Below are positions 1-8,157 of a DNA stretch of 64,000 bases, one piece after another. The stretch covers positions 1 to 64,000 of the forward strand of contig JAVYQJ010000003.1 of the NCBI GenBank assembly GCA_038731975.1, given 5' to 3'. The notes under the pieces are model-generated. The model ran no database searches. It saw nothing but the letters and a program-made list of their open reading frames with translations, and was not told where the DNA came from. The translations under genes and the position numbers were made by a program. Source of the stretch: Thermofilaceae archaeon (lineage in GTDB: Archaea; Thermoproteota; Thermoprotei; Thermofilales; Thermofilaceae). The stretch's first letter is position 1. Each line of letters begins with the position of its first letter.

Positions 1-18
1 TTTGAAGGATGTCTACGG

Positions 19-115
19 GGGCCCGTAGCTCAGCCTGGAAGAGCGACGGGCTTTTAACCCGTAGAGCGGGATAGCCGCGCGGACGACCCGGGTTCGAGTC
101 CCGGCGGGCCCGCCA
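19..115 (+). tRNA. tRNA-Lys(TTT) with a variable-loop intron
   Basis: A full cloverleaf can be drawn. The acceptor stem is GGGCCCG (19-25) with CGGGCCC (105-111), followed by discriminator G and an encoded CCA (113-115). The anticodon stem acggg/cccgt (46-50, 58-62) closes the 7-nt loop cttttaa, giving anticodon TTT (53-55). The T stem ccggg/cccgg (88-92, 100-104) closes ttcgagt. The anticodon arm is uninterrupted, but 25 nt lie between it and the T stem instead of about 5. This implies an intron of about 20 nt inside the variable loop (roughly 65-84), a non-canonical position. The exact splice sites are inferred. Confidence 0.93.
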
Positions 116-147
116 CCCGGCTGGTGGCGCTGCTCAAAACTTATCTC

Positions 148-1035
148 ATGAAACCTTGCAGGGGATGCGTGCGCATCTGGCCGCAGTGCATCCCCTGCAT
201 CTACGTGGCGAGGTCGAGAGAGCTTCTAAATTCTCAGTTAAGCGACTATGAGAAGGTTTTCGCGCTAACGAGGCTTGCGGGAATGTTGGCCGCTGCTACC
301 CCCTTTTCATCCACGATTAGATTGGCTACTGATACTTACCGGTTCGTAAAGCTGGCAGCCAGAAACGCTGATCCTTACAGTGGCTACAAAGCCGAGAGTA
401 ACAGCTGGGTGAAGGAGCACGTGATACCACGCATACAGGAGCGCGTAAGAGGGCTGAGTGGCTGCGAGCTTTTGCGAGAGCTGTTAGTAGCCTCGATCGC
501 GCTGAACGCATTGGACCCGGGAGTACCGGGCTACGGCGCGTTCACTATGAATTTTACAGTCGGGTTGGGCCGCGATGAGAGCGCGATGGTGTGCCGGCTC
601 TTGTCGGCTGCTCGAAGGGTCGCCTACATCCTCGACAACGCCGGAGAGGCTCTGCTGGACCTGGAGGTGGTGAAGGTCCTGGAGAGCATGGGGCTTGAGG
701 TCTACGTTGTGGCGAAGAGCGGTGCCTACCAAAACGACGTCACTGAGGAGGAGGCTAGAGCTCTCGGCTTCGGCGACTACGCGCGAGTCGTAGGCACAGG
801 GAGCGATAGTGCCGGGCCCCTCCCGGGGGAGCTATCGAAGGAAGTTTTGGAATTATTATCTTCAGTGGATGTCATACTGGCAAAAGGGATGGCGAACTTC
901 GAGGCTTTCGAAGAGTGGTGCCCACCGAAGCCCGTGATCCACGTGCTCCTTGCGAAGTGCGTGCCAGTTGCTTCGGCTGCCGGCGTTGCTGTGGGAGAAG
1001 GGGTTATTGCGGTTAGATTCTCGGATTGCCACTAG
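148..1035 (+). CDS. DUF89 / ARMT1-like damage-control phosphatase family protein
   Basis: About 295 residues. The N-terminus carries CRGC and CIPC cysteine motifs. Later come the DUF89 hallmarks: a DNAGE motif near the middle, then KGMANFEAFEE toward the end, and a late Lys-Cys (LLAKC). In this family the conserved Asp, Asn and Lys residues bind a divalent metal, and the proteins hydrolyse damaged or harmful phosphometabolites; the natural substrate here is unknown. I chose the ATG at 148. A GTG at 124, only 9 nt after the tRNA, would add eight residues that do not look like the family. There is no Shine-Dalgarno sequence, consistent with leaderless expression. Confidence 0.8.
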   Translation: MKPCRGCVRIWPQCIPCIYVARSRELLNSQLSDYEKVFALTRLAGMLAAATPFSSTIRLATDTYRFVKLAARNADPYSGYKAESNSWVKEHVIPRIQERVRGLSGCELLRELLVASIALNALDPGVPGYGAFTMNFTVGLGRDESAMVCRLLSAARRVAYILDNAGEALLDLEVVKVLESMGLEVYVVAKSGAYQNDVTEEEARALGFGDYARVVGTGSDSAGPLPGELSKEVLELLSSVDVILAKGMANFEAFEEWCPPKPVIHVLLAKCVPVASAAGVAVGEGVIAVRFSDCH

Positions 1036-1085
1036 CTCCTGTTATTAAGCGTTGATTGTTTATTCTCCGGCAGTACTCCAAGGCC

Positions 1086-1604
1086 ATGCTTTCGGGCGCT
1101 GAAATCAGGAGGTTGATTGAAAGGGGTCTGCTTCTAGTGGACCCTCTGTCCGGTGAGTGCATAAGGGAAAACGGGATAGACCTGCGGATCGGAGATGAGA
1201 TAGCTGTGCTGCTCAATAATCCCGTGCCACTCGATCCAGATAAATTGAGGGAGGTGAACTTGAACGAGTACTACAAGGTAATGAAGCTAGACTCCGGCTT
1301 TGTCCTCCAGCCGTACATGAAGGTGCTGGTCTCAACGCTCGAGTACGTTAAAATGCCGGACGATGTGGCGGGCCTCATTGAGCTGAGGAGCACGTTCGCG
1401 CGCCTAGGACTTAGCATCCCGCCGACCGTGATAGACGCAGGGTTCGAGGGGCAGATCACGCTGGAGGTGCACGGCGGAGCGTTCCCCGTGGTTCTAAGAA
1501 AGGGTATGCGCTTCGCCCACGTCGTATTCTACAGGGTTGAGGGCGAGCCTATCCCCTATCGAGGTAGGTACCAGGGACAAAGAGGAGTTACTTTACCGCG
1601 TTAG
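1086..1604 (+). CDS. dcd: dCTP deaminase
   Basis: 172 residues. Deaminates dCTP to dUTP, feeding dTMP synthesis. The family signature runs RSTFARLGL, then IDAGFEGQITLEVHG, where the Arg-Ser and the catalytic Glu of the trimeric dUTPase-like fold are expected. The start is the ATG at 1086 (MLSGAEI), the usual N-terminus of this family; a longer in-frame start at 1056 would add ten unrelated residues. A T-rich stretch around 1056-1063 could be the promoter. The 3' end overlaps the convergent amrS gene by 17 bp. A related dUTPase-type paralogue lies at 24039-24545, so the window carries both halves of the pathway. Confidence 0.9.
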   Translation: MLSGAEIRRLIERGLLLVDPLSGECIRENGIDLRIGDEIAVLLNNPVPLDPDKLREVNLNEYYKVMKLDSGFVLQPYMKVLVSTLEYVKMPDDVAGLIELRSTFARLGLSIPPTVIDAGFEGQITLEVHGGAFPVVLRKGMRFAHVVFYRVEGEPIPYRGRYQGQRGVTLPR

Positions 1605-2667
1605 CATACTCCGCTGTAGAGCCTGCTCGCCACCGTGTCCCCCTTATGTGCACCTGCGCTCCGCAGAACCTGCAGCGATTATCCAGCGTGAGGTTCCACT
1701 CGAAGATCTCAAAGCCGAAGCGCTTAATCACGGGTTTCCCGCATTGAGGGCAGTACGTGTACTCACCACTGTGTCCGGGCACATTGCCCACGTAAACGTA
1801 GTGCAACCCCTCATTTCTTGCTAGCTCCCAGAACCTCACTAGGGTCTCTACAGGCGTGGGCGGCCTATCTATGAACTTGTAGTGCGGGAAAAAGCGCGAG
1901 ATGTGAAGGGGGACCTCTGAGCCCAGCTCGTCTAAATGCCATCGTAGCATCTTGCGGAACTCCTCCTCAGAGTCGTTAACTCCGGGAACGACTAGGTAAG
2001 TGGTCTCAACGTGCACGCCTTTCTCCTTGAGCAGTTTGACATTTTCGAGCACGGCTTCCAACTTGCCGCCGATCACCCGCAGGTAGGTCAAGGGATCGAA
2101 GGCTTTAACATCAACGTTGGCGGCGTCGATGTATCCCGCCAGCTCCTCCAGCGGCTCCCGGCAGGCAAAGCCGTTGGTGACCAGCACGTTAAACCCCCCC
2201 TCCTGCTTTACCAGCTTAGCGACTTCCTCAACGTACTCGTACCATATGAGGGGCTCGTTGTACGTAAACGCCAGGAAGGGAACACCGTACCGCTTCATGA
2301 GCCTCACAACATCCTGTGGCTCCACGTACTCCAGCCACGCCTTAGTGGGGCTGGCGCGCGAGATGGTCCAATTCTGGCACCAGGGGCACCTAAAGTTGCA
2401 CCCCACCGTGCTGATGCTAAAAATGGGCGCCCCCGGGTAGAAATGATAGAGCGGCTTCTTCTCGATGGGATCGATCGCCATGGATGAAACCATACCGTAA
2501 ACAAGCGTGTAAAGCTCGCCACCCCTGTTCATCCTGACGCCGCAAAGCCCCACGCGCTCGGGCTCCAGGACGCACCTCCACGGGCACAGCAAGCACCTGA
2601 CCCTACCACCATCCAGCTTCGCAAACCAGCGCGCCGGTCTAACCCCTTTAACCCCTTCCACACCCAC
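1588..2667 (-). CDS. amrS: AmmeMemoRadiSam system radical SAM enzyme
   Basis: 359 residues. The radical SAM cluster motif CNFRCPWC (CxxxCxxC) sits near residue 90. It is preceded by an N-terminal cysteine pair (CLLCPWRC) and the family-typical stretch DPIEKKPLYHFYPG. The C-terminus adds a CPQCG...CRFCG zinc-ribbon-like tail. The family resembles pyruvate formate-lyase activating enzymes, but its reaction is unknown. Its usual partners AMMECR1 and Memo are not in this window. The start is a GTG at 2667, with a TATA-like ATTTAAGG about 25 bp upstream (near 2690), suggesting a leaderless transcript. Convergent with dcd. Confidence 0.88.
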   Translation of the reverse strand: MGVEGVKGVRPARWFAKLDGGRVRCLLCPWRCVLEPERVGLCGVRMNRGGELYTLVYGMVSSMAIDPIEKKPLYHFYPGAPIFSISTVGCNFRCPWCQNWTISRASPTKAWLEYVEPQDVVRLMKRYGVPFLAFTYNEPLIWYEYVEEVAKLVKQEGGFNVLVTNGFACREPLEELAGYIDAANVDVKAFDPLTYLRVIGGKLEAVLENVKLLKEKGVHVETTYLVVPGVNDSEEEFRKMLRWHLDELGSEVPLHISRFFPHYKFIDRPPTPVETLVRFWELARNEGLHYVYVGNVPGHSGEYTYCPQCGKPVIKRFGFEIFEWNLTLDNRCRFCGAQVHIRGTRWRAGSTAEYANAVK

Positions 2668-2808
2668 ACTTTAAGGATCGCAACCCCTCCTTAAATTCAG
2701 TGCCCGAGCCTTTGGAAGCTAAGTTGATCGCTCGCAGCATGGCTGATCCGAACCTTTGACTCACTTATCGTGAGTGCCCGAAGCTGCAGCTTTACCAACG
2801 GGGAAGCT

Positions 2809-2909
2809 TGGTAGCCCGGCGGGGATTCGAACCCCGGCCTCGGGGGCATGCTCGCCGAGCTCAAAGCTCGGCTCAAAGCCCCGCATGCTTGCCGCTACAC
2901 CACCGGGCT
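2809..2909 (-). tRNA. tRNA-Gln(TTG) with intron at 37/38
   Basis: On the minus strand the acceptor AGCCCGG pairs with CCGGGCT, followed by discriminator A and an encoded CCA (2811-2809). The anticodon stem CGGGG/CCCCG holds the loop CTTTGA+C with anticodon TTG. A 26-nt intron follows position 37 and folds as a GCCGAGC/GCTCGGC hairpin; this is the canonical archaeal site. The T arm is CGGGG-TTCGAAT-CCCCG. Splice sites are inferred from the cloverleaf, not tested. Confidence 0.92.
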
Positions 2910-2934
2910 GTGAAAGTGATTCTGAGAGTCCCTT

Positions 2935-4467
2935 TTAACTTTTCGCGCTATTGAAGGCTTGCTCCAGGCAACGGTAAGTCTTCAAGTACCTCGGGTAGAG
3001 CTCGGCATAGATCCTCTGCATCTCCGGGTCTGGGTCTACCGCGCGCTCTATGTGTACCATCGACGCGATCGCGCGTCGCACGTCCCCGTAGTGCCCGCAG
3101 CCGACGGCGGCTAGAATCGCAGCGCCGAGACCTGCCGCATCGCTAACGTGCGGTAAGAGTAGGCTTACACCCACTACGGACGCTTTGATCCTGTTCCAAA
3201 GCTCCCCCCTCGCTTCACCACCCGTCATCGTCAGACGCTTGACATGAACGCCCAGCTCTTCGAGCAGATCGAGCACGCCCTTGTACTGGAAGGCTACACC
3301 CTCGAGTATAGCACGCACAAAGTAGCCGCGCGTGTGAGCGTGAGTGAAGCCTATGAAGACGCCCTTCGCGCGAGGATTAAAGAAGGGGGCTTTCGCCCCC
3401 CACAAGTAGGGGTAGTAGAAGAGACCCTCGCTCCCCGGCGGCACTTTCCCAGCCTCCTCTAGGAGAACATCGTACGCCGAGACCTGGCGCCGCCGCGCCT
3501 CCTCAACCTCGAGGCCGCCAAACTGGTCCCTAAACCACCTCAGCGACTCCCCAGTCGCGTTAACCACGATTTCGTACTCCCACCTGTTTGGAACCACATG
3601 CACGCAAGTATCGATGCGCATCTTCTTGTCTGGCCTCGGCTCGACGAGGGGGGCCTCGAAGCACGTGCCAGTGCCTGTACCAATGTTCACCTCGCCCTCA
3701 TCGACAACCCCGGCCCCGAGCGCCTCGCACGGTCTATCACCTCCGCCGCTGACGATGGGAGTCCCCCGTTTAAGTCCAGTAACTTCAGCGGCTTCCGAAG
3801 TCACCTCGCCGACCACCTCCCACGAGCCCTTAAGAGGCGGGAGGATTTCCGCCGGGATCCCCAGCTCCTCGCAGAGCTCAAGGGACCACTTCAACTTGCG
3901 GATGTCCAGCAGCATCGTCCGCGAAGCCATGCTGAAGTCAGTGCAGGCTTCACCCGTCAACTTGTAGGCAATGAAGTCCTTAGCGAAGAGAATCCTGTCG
4001 ATCCTGCGGAACAACTGCTCCGCCTCCTCCTTCAACCATAGGAGCTTAACAGCGGAGAACATCTGATCCACGGGTAGCCCTGTGATCTCAAGAACCCGCT
4101 GGCTTCCAACTCGCTCGCGAACCCACTCCTCCTGCTTGCTCGCGCGAGAATCAAGCCAGATTATCGCGTTGTAGAGAACCCTCCCCTCCTTATCCAGCGG
4201 AGCGAAAGCCTCCCTCTGCGACGAGAGACCAACAGCTTCGATGCTCTCCGAACCCACGATCCTAGTCACCTCCCTCAATGCCTCTAACGCAGCCCTCCAC
4301 CAGTCGTTCGGGTCCTGCTCAGCCCAACCCACGCGGGGGTGGTAGACGCCGTACTCCCTGAAAGCGGACGCAACCTGCCTACCGGCGAGGTCGAAAACTA
4401 CAACCTTACAGCCGCCAGTTCCAATATCAATCCCGGCCACCAGCGGGGTATCTGCCACGCAGGACAC
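2935..4467 (-). CDS. FGGY-family carbohydrate kinase (xylulokinase-like)
   Basis: 510 residues, normal for the family. The N-terminal ATPase half starts with a GIDIGTGGCK phosphate-binding loop. The catalytic-Asp motif GGGDRPCEALGAG lies mid-protein, with a second ATPase half after it (GTGTGTCFE; LTMTGGEARG; DAAGLGAA). These enzymes phosphorylate sugars or polyols in the cytoplasm. The overall look is xylulokinase/gluconokinase-like, but the substrate cannot be set from sequence, and no pentose pathway genes are adjacent. The GTG start at 4467 has a TATA-like ttatttac about 20 bp upstream. It lies 25 bp from the tRNA-Gln 5' end on the same strand and is divergent from the PAC2 gene. Confidence 0.85.
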   Translation of the reverse strand: MSCVADTPLVAGIDIGTGGCKVVVFDLAGRQVASAFREYGVYHPRVGWAEQDPNDWWRAALEALREVTRIVGSESIEAVGLSSQREAFAPLDKEGRVLYNAIIWLDSRASKQEEWVRERVGSQRVLEITGLPVDQMFSAVKLLWLKEEAEQLFRRIDRILFAKDFIAYKLTGEACTDFSMASRTMLLDIRKLKWSLELCEELGIPAEILPPLKGSWEVVGEVTSEAAEVTGLKRGTPIVSGGGDRPCEALGAGVVDEGEVNIGTGTGTCFEAPLVEPRPDKKMRIDTCVHVVPNRWEYEIVVNATGESLRWFRDQFGGLEVEEARRRQVSAYDVLLEEAGKVPPGSEGLFYYPYLWGAKAPFFNPRAKGVFIGFTHAHTRGYFVRAILEGVAFQYKGVLDLLEELGVHVKRLTMTGGEARGELWNRIKASVVGVSLLLPHVSDAAGLGAAILAAVGCGHYGDVRRAIASMVHIERAVDPDPEMQRIYAELYPRYLKTYRCLEQAFNSAKS

Positions 4468-4543
4468 TGCTCGGAAGAGGTAAATAACGCTTTCACAGCT
4501 TGAGAGAACGATTTAATAATGGCGTTTAACCTCGACCCAGGCT

Positions 4544-5284
4544 ATGATCAAGTTTAAGGAGCTAAAGAGGTTAAGGCTAAGAGATGGGGTTCTTGTGCAG
4601 GGACTGCCGGGGATAGGCCTGGCTGGGAAGCTGGCGGTCGATTACATCGTGAGAGAGCTTAAACTAACGAAGGTCGCCGAGCTGCTCACCGATGGACTCC
4701 TCCTCCAATCGAACGTCGCCGTCTTTGTCGATGATGAGGCCATCATCAGGCTCCCCGCCTACGAGTTCTTCCTGTACGAGGGAGCGAGAGACGCGCTCTT
4801 CGTTACGGCTCCCTCTCAGCCGGTTGTCTGGCAGCAGTACGAGGTTAGCGAGTACATCCTTGACTACTTCCAATCAATCGGCGGCCACGAAGTCATAGCC
4901 GTGTGCGGAACAACTATGGGGGACTCCGAAGGAGTTTACTTCGCTGCTGCAAGCCCAGAAGTCAAGGAGGAGCTGGCCAAGCTCGGCTTCAAACCCTCAC
5001 CAGGGGGCGTTATCACGGGTGCTTGCGGGCTTCTACCTGCGCTGGCTGCGTTGCGGGGCTTGAAAGCGTATGTACTGATGGGGTATGTCACGCAGCCCGA
5101 GCTGGATCCCATCGCTGCGAAACACGTTGTACAGGCCCTCAGCAGGCTTCTTGGATTCGATATTAGCACGAGCAACCTCGATCTTCTGATGGAGGAGTTA
5201 AAAAAGAAGGAGATGGAGAGAATTGAAGCTCTCAAAGAAGCCGTAAAAACGAGGAGGATCGAAGGTCCACCCTTCTACTTGTAA
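4544..5284 (+). CDS. PAC2 (proteasome assembly chaperone) family protein
   Basis: 246 residues. It starts with the typical LVQGLPGIGLAGKLA stretch and contains a central GGHEVIAVCGTTMG strand-loop and a GGVITGACGLLPALA motif, as in archaeal COG2047 proteins. Homologues in eukaryotes chaperone proteasome assembly; archaeal members form oligomers of unclear role. The last 30 residues are a charged helix. ATG at 4544 with a TATA-like gatttaataat 30 bp upstream (4508-4518). Stands alone, divergent from the FGGY kinase and convergent with a small ribbon-helix-helix gene. Confidence 0.85.
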   Translation: MIKFKELKRLRLRDGVLVQGLPGIGLAGKLAVDYIVRELKLTKVAELLTDGLLLQSNVAVFVDDEAIIRLPAYEFFLYEGARDALFVTAPSQPVVWQQYEVSEYILDYFQSIGGHEVIAVCGTTMGDSEGVYFAAASPEVKEELAKLGFKPSPGGVITGACGLLPALAALRGLKAYVLMGYVTQPELDPIAAKHVVQALSRLLGFDISTSNLDLLMEELKKKEMERIEALKEAVKTRRIEGPPFYL

Positions 5285-5345
5285 GTAAAAAGTACATTGA
5301 TTAACAGCTCCGATGATTGTATGATGATTAATAGTAATGATTACT

Positions 5346-5507
5346 TTATCTTAAGATAATGTTACCATAATCTTTCAGAAGCTTTACGATAGCTTCGCGG
5401 AGGGCATCGGACATCGAAGGGTAGATTCCTTCCTCGACTAGAAGCTTGAGTAGTCGGTATTGCTCAGCAGTCAACCTGATCGACACTCGCTCCACATCCA
5501 TTCTCAT
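5346..5507 (-). CDS. Small ribbon-helix-helix (CopG/MetJ-type) DNA-binding protein
   Basis: A 53-residue ORF: an N-terminal basic beta strand (VERVSIRLTAEQ), then helix (YRLLKLLVEEG), a short turn (IYPSMSD) and a second helix (ALREAIVKLLKDYG). This is the standard ribbon-helix-helix pattern of a dimeric DNA-binding regulator. ATG-AGA-ATG at the start leaves two possible initiators (5507 or 5501). It follows the metallo-beta-lactamase-fold gene by 61 bp on the same strand and has no clear TATA box of its own, so cotranscription is likely. It could be an autoregulator or a toxin-free antitoxin-like protein; no toxin gene is adjacent. Confidence 0.8.
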   Translation of the reverse strand: MRMDVERVSIRLTAEQYRLLKLLVEEGIYPSMSDALREAIVKLLKDYGNIILR

Positions 5508-5568
5508 CACGCTTCAGAGCTCCAGACCCTCGTCAGCACGTCAGCGCGAGTGAGGCGGTAACCCTCCC

Positions 5569-6213
5569 CTATATTATTGCTACCTCGCAAACGCCCTCGA
5601 GAAGCCTCTTAAATGATTCAGCATCCCTCCTGTCACCCACTATAGCCCCGTAGTGCATCGGAATTGCCAGTGCTGGCTGTATCCTGCGTACGGCTTCTAC
5701 AGCCTCGCTAGCAGTCATCACGTACACGCCGCTCACTGGAACGAGAGCGACATCCACGTGTCCTCTGAGGCTCTCCATCTCGGGTATGAGGTCGGTATCG
5801 CCGGCGTGGTATATCCTCACACCACCCAGCTCTACGATCACGCCGATGCCGCCGTACTCGCGCGGGTGGTATGGTTTGCCGACGTTGTACGCAGGTACTG
5901 CACGCACCTTAACCCTCTTCACCTCAACCTCGTCCCCTGGTTTCAGAAGCTTCAGCTCCCGTACTAGTCCCCTCAACTTTCGCTCGCAGTTAGAGGCCGC
6001 TACGATGACGGCATCCCTCTTGAGGGCCTTCCTCAAGTCTTCGGGGCTGCAGTGGTCGTAGTGATCATGGGTGCAAATGCCCACGTCCCCGTCGCCGGGA
6101 GAAGAGGGCAGGGAGAAAGGGTCTATGTAGACGACCGAGCCGCCCCCTTCCAGCCTGAATCCCGCGTGTGGGAGGTGCTGAATCTTAACCCCCCTGAAGT
6201 GTAGCTCGCCCAC
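5569..6213 (-). CDS. Metallo-beta-lactamase superfamily hydrolase (UPF0173-like)
   Basis: 214 residues. Key metal ligands are visible: HxHxDH (THDHYDH, near residue 50), a downstream HAGDTD Asp, and a late PMHYG His. The compact size and the motif order match the UPF0173/YtkL-like branch rather than RNase Z or glyoxalase II. It binds two metal ions and hydrolyses an unknown substrate. GTG start at 6213. The ATATAT at 6237-6242 lies about 25 bp upstream and probably also serves the divergent glycerate kinase gene. Followed by the small RHH gene. Confidence 0.82.
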   Translation of the reverse strand: MGELHFRGVKIQHLPHAGFRLEGGGSVVYIDPFSLPSSPGDGDVGICTHDHYDHCSPEDLRKALKRDAVIVAASNCERKLRGLVRELKLLKPGDEVEVKRVKVRAVPAYNVGKPYHPREYGGIGVIVELGGVRIYHAGDTDLIPEMESLRGHVDVALVPVSGVYVMTASEAVEAVRRIQPALAIPMHYGAIVGDRRDAESFKRLLEGVCEVAII

Positions 6214-6258
6214 GAGTAAGCATTAACAAAGCCGCAATATATCCTTACTGGGGTCGAC

Positions 6259-7602
6259 ATGGAACTGTGCGATTACGCGCGCAAGCTGGCACTTGTGCTG
6301 GTTCTCGAGGGTTTAAGAGCTGTAGATCCCGCGAACCTGCTCATGGAGCGAGTTTCGCTCGCTCAAGGCAAGCTTCGAGTTGACGGCTTGGAGGTGAACG
6401 TGAGCAGCGGTGTGTACCTCGTGGCGCTCGGGAAGGCTGGTGGGTACATGGCTGAAGCGCTCGAAAAGATCCTCGGCGACGCTGTAAGGGGGGGCGTTGC
6501 CACGATGTTAAAGGGGGCGTCGAGCCCAGCTCTAAGGAGAGTTTCGTTAGTGGTCGCGGGTCATCCCTACCCAGATGAGGGCAGCATAGAGGCTGGAAAG
6601 CTGGCCTTGAAAACCGCGGAGAGGGCGAAGGCGGAGGGCGTCCCTCTCGTTGTTCTGCTCTCTGGTGGCGGGTCGGCGATGGCCGAGGTACCTGCTCCCG
6701 GCGTAAAGCTTGAGGATCTGCGAAGGTTAACAGAGCAGTTGCTAAAGTGTGGCGCAACGATCGATGAGGTCAACACTGTGCGAAAGCATCTTTCGCTGCT
6801 GAAGGGTGGAAGGCTGGCTGCTGCAGCTTCACCCTCACCCGTTGTAACTCTCGCCATATCCGATGTCATCGGCGATAGATTGGACGTAATTGCATCGGGA
6901 CCCACCGTACCGGACCCCACAACGTACGACGACGCGCTGAACGTACTGAAGCGGTACAACTTGATGTCACAGGTACCCCCTAGCATTGTTGAAGCTCTGA
7001 TGAAAGGTCATAAGGGAGAGATCCCTGAGACCCCAAAGCCGGGCGAGCTACCAAACAGCGTCGCTCTCGTGGTGGGCAGCAATATGACTGCTCTCAAGGC
7101 TATGAAGAGGCACGCTGAGAGCATGGGTCTTAACGCTTTGATCCTGACCAGTATGCTGCAGGGCGAGGCCAGGGAGGCAGCTAAGGCCTTAACCGCTGTA
7201 GTGCTCGAGGTAAAGCGGTCTGGCTTACCGGTTAAACCACCTGCAGCTGTGATCTGCGGTGGCGAAACCACAGTCACTGTACGAGGGAGCGGTAAGGGGG
7301 GAAGGAACCAAGAGTTCGCCCTCTCAGCCGCTCTACGTATCGCGGGCGAAGAAGGCGTAGCAGTAGCAGCGGTAGGCAGTGACGGTATTGACGGTCCCAC
7401 AGATGTAGCGGGAGCAGTAGTCGATGGCCGCACGATCAAGAGGGCAAGGGAACTGGGGCTGGATCCGATCCACTACTTGGAGAACAATGATAGCTACACT
7501 TTCTTCAAGCTAGTAGGTGGGCACGTAGTAACGGGTCCTACACGTACAAACGTGAACGACTTTTACATTGGCGTGGTGGCGACCGAGGACGTTGCCTGGT
7601 AA
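6259..7602 (+). CDS. gck: Glycerate 2-kinase (MOFRL family)
   Basis: 447 residues, typical for class II D-glycerate 2-kinases. It has an N-terminal domain with LSGGGSAM, then TVRKHLSLLKGG, IASGPTVPDPTT, and a C-terminal MOFRL domain with GGETTVT, GRNQEFAL and GSDGIDGPTDVAGA. It phosphorylates glycerate to 2-phosphoglycerate, the entry of the semi- or non-phosphorylative Entner-Doudoroff branch into lower glycolysis, which fits a thermophilic crenarchaeon. ATG at 6259; an AT-rich atatatcc lies about 20 bp upstream, overlapping the divergent promoter. Single gene, convergent with the SSB gene. Confidence 0.92.
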   Translation: MELCDYARKLALVLVLEGLRAVDPANLLMERVSLAQGKLRVDGLEVNVSSGVYLVALGKAGGYMAEALEKILGDAVRGGVATMLKGASSPALRRVSLVVAGHPYPDEGSIEAGKLALKTAERAKAEGVPLVVLLSGGGSAMAEVPAPGVKLEDLRRLTEQLLKCGATIDEVNTVRKHLSLLKGGRLAAAASPSPVVTLAISDVIGDRLDVIASGPTVPDPTTYDDALNVLKRYNLMSQVPPSIVEALMKGHKGEIPETPKPGELPNSVALVVGSNMTALKAMKRHAESMGLNALILTSMLQGEAREAAKALTAVVLEVKRSGLPVKPPAAVICGGETTVTVRGSGKGGRNQEFALSAALRIAGEEGVAVAAVGSDGIDGPTDVAGAVVDGRTIKRARELGLDPIHYLENNDSYTFFKLVGGHVVTGPTRTNVNDFYIGVVATEDVAW

Positions 7603-7632
7603 ATAAAATAAAGATTGTTAAAAATAATAACG

Positions 7633-8013
7633 TTATCTTAATTGTATTCTCTCCGAGATGTTAAACTTCTCGTTAACTTCAGTGATTTCATTTTCACTTC
7701 TCTCGAGCTTGCTAAACCTGCTCAGAGTCAATCGTAAACTACCTCTGTAGAGCGTTGTGAACCCATTACTGATCCGGACCGTTGAGCCGATAATCTCCCT
7801 GATTCTATCGATATCATCGTCCCAGACCGACATTATCACTGTACCGGTTTCGTCGCCCACTATTGCGTCAGCCACTCTGTGCTGCGCCCCATCCTTCCTT
7901 GAAAAGACAGTCTTCTCATCATTTAACTTCAGAATCTTCACGGTGATTGTAAACCATTTCGAGTACGGCTTAAGATCCTTAACTTTCAGCACTTCTAAAT
8001 TCCTCTTACTCAC
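7633..8013 (-). CDS. ssb: Single OB-fold ssDNA-binding protein (Sulfolobus SSB-like)
   Basis: 126 residues with one OB fold. The segment DLKPYSKWFTITVKIL, the AIVGDETGTVIMSVW strands and VRISNGFTTLYRGSLRLTL match the crenarchaeal SSB layout, in which the corresponding aromatic residues stack on DNA bases. The usual glycine/arginine-rich acidic tail of Sulfolobus SSB is absent; the protein ends soon after the OB fold. GTG start at 8013, with acattttaagg (about 8057-8068) as a likely TATA element and a short GC-rich leader. A larger RPA-like protein is encoded at 26460-27947, so this may be one of two ssDNA binders. Confidence 0.8.
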   Translation of the reverse strand: MSKRNLEVLKVKDLKPYSKWFTITVKILKLNDEKTVFSRKDGAQHRVADAIVGDETGTVIMSVWDDDIDRIREIIGSTVRISNGFTTLYRGSLRLTLSRFSKLERSENEITEVNEKFNISERIQLR

Positions 8014-8157
8014 CGCATCCTCTCGCGCTCCCGCGCGCCTGCGCGGCCCGTGAGCCGCCTTAAAATGTTTTCGCCCCCCCGATCCACGCAGGTGTTCATT
8101 CCTTTTTCGAAGGCCTCAGGTCTGCTCTCCTGGAGCGGGGAAAGTCGCGTTCTAACG

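Noticed and set aside
2759-2775. Hairpin actcac-ttatc-gtgagt upstream of tRNA-Gln 3' end
   Set aside because: A 6-bp stem alone with no T tract; could be chance. No evidence that it is a terminator or operator.
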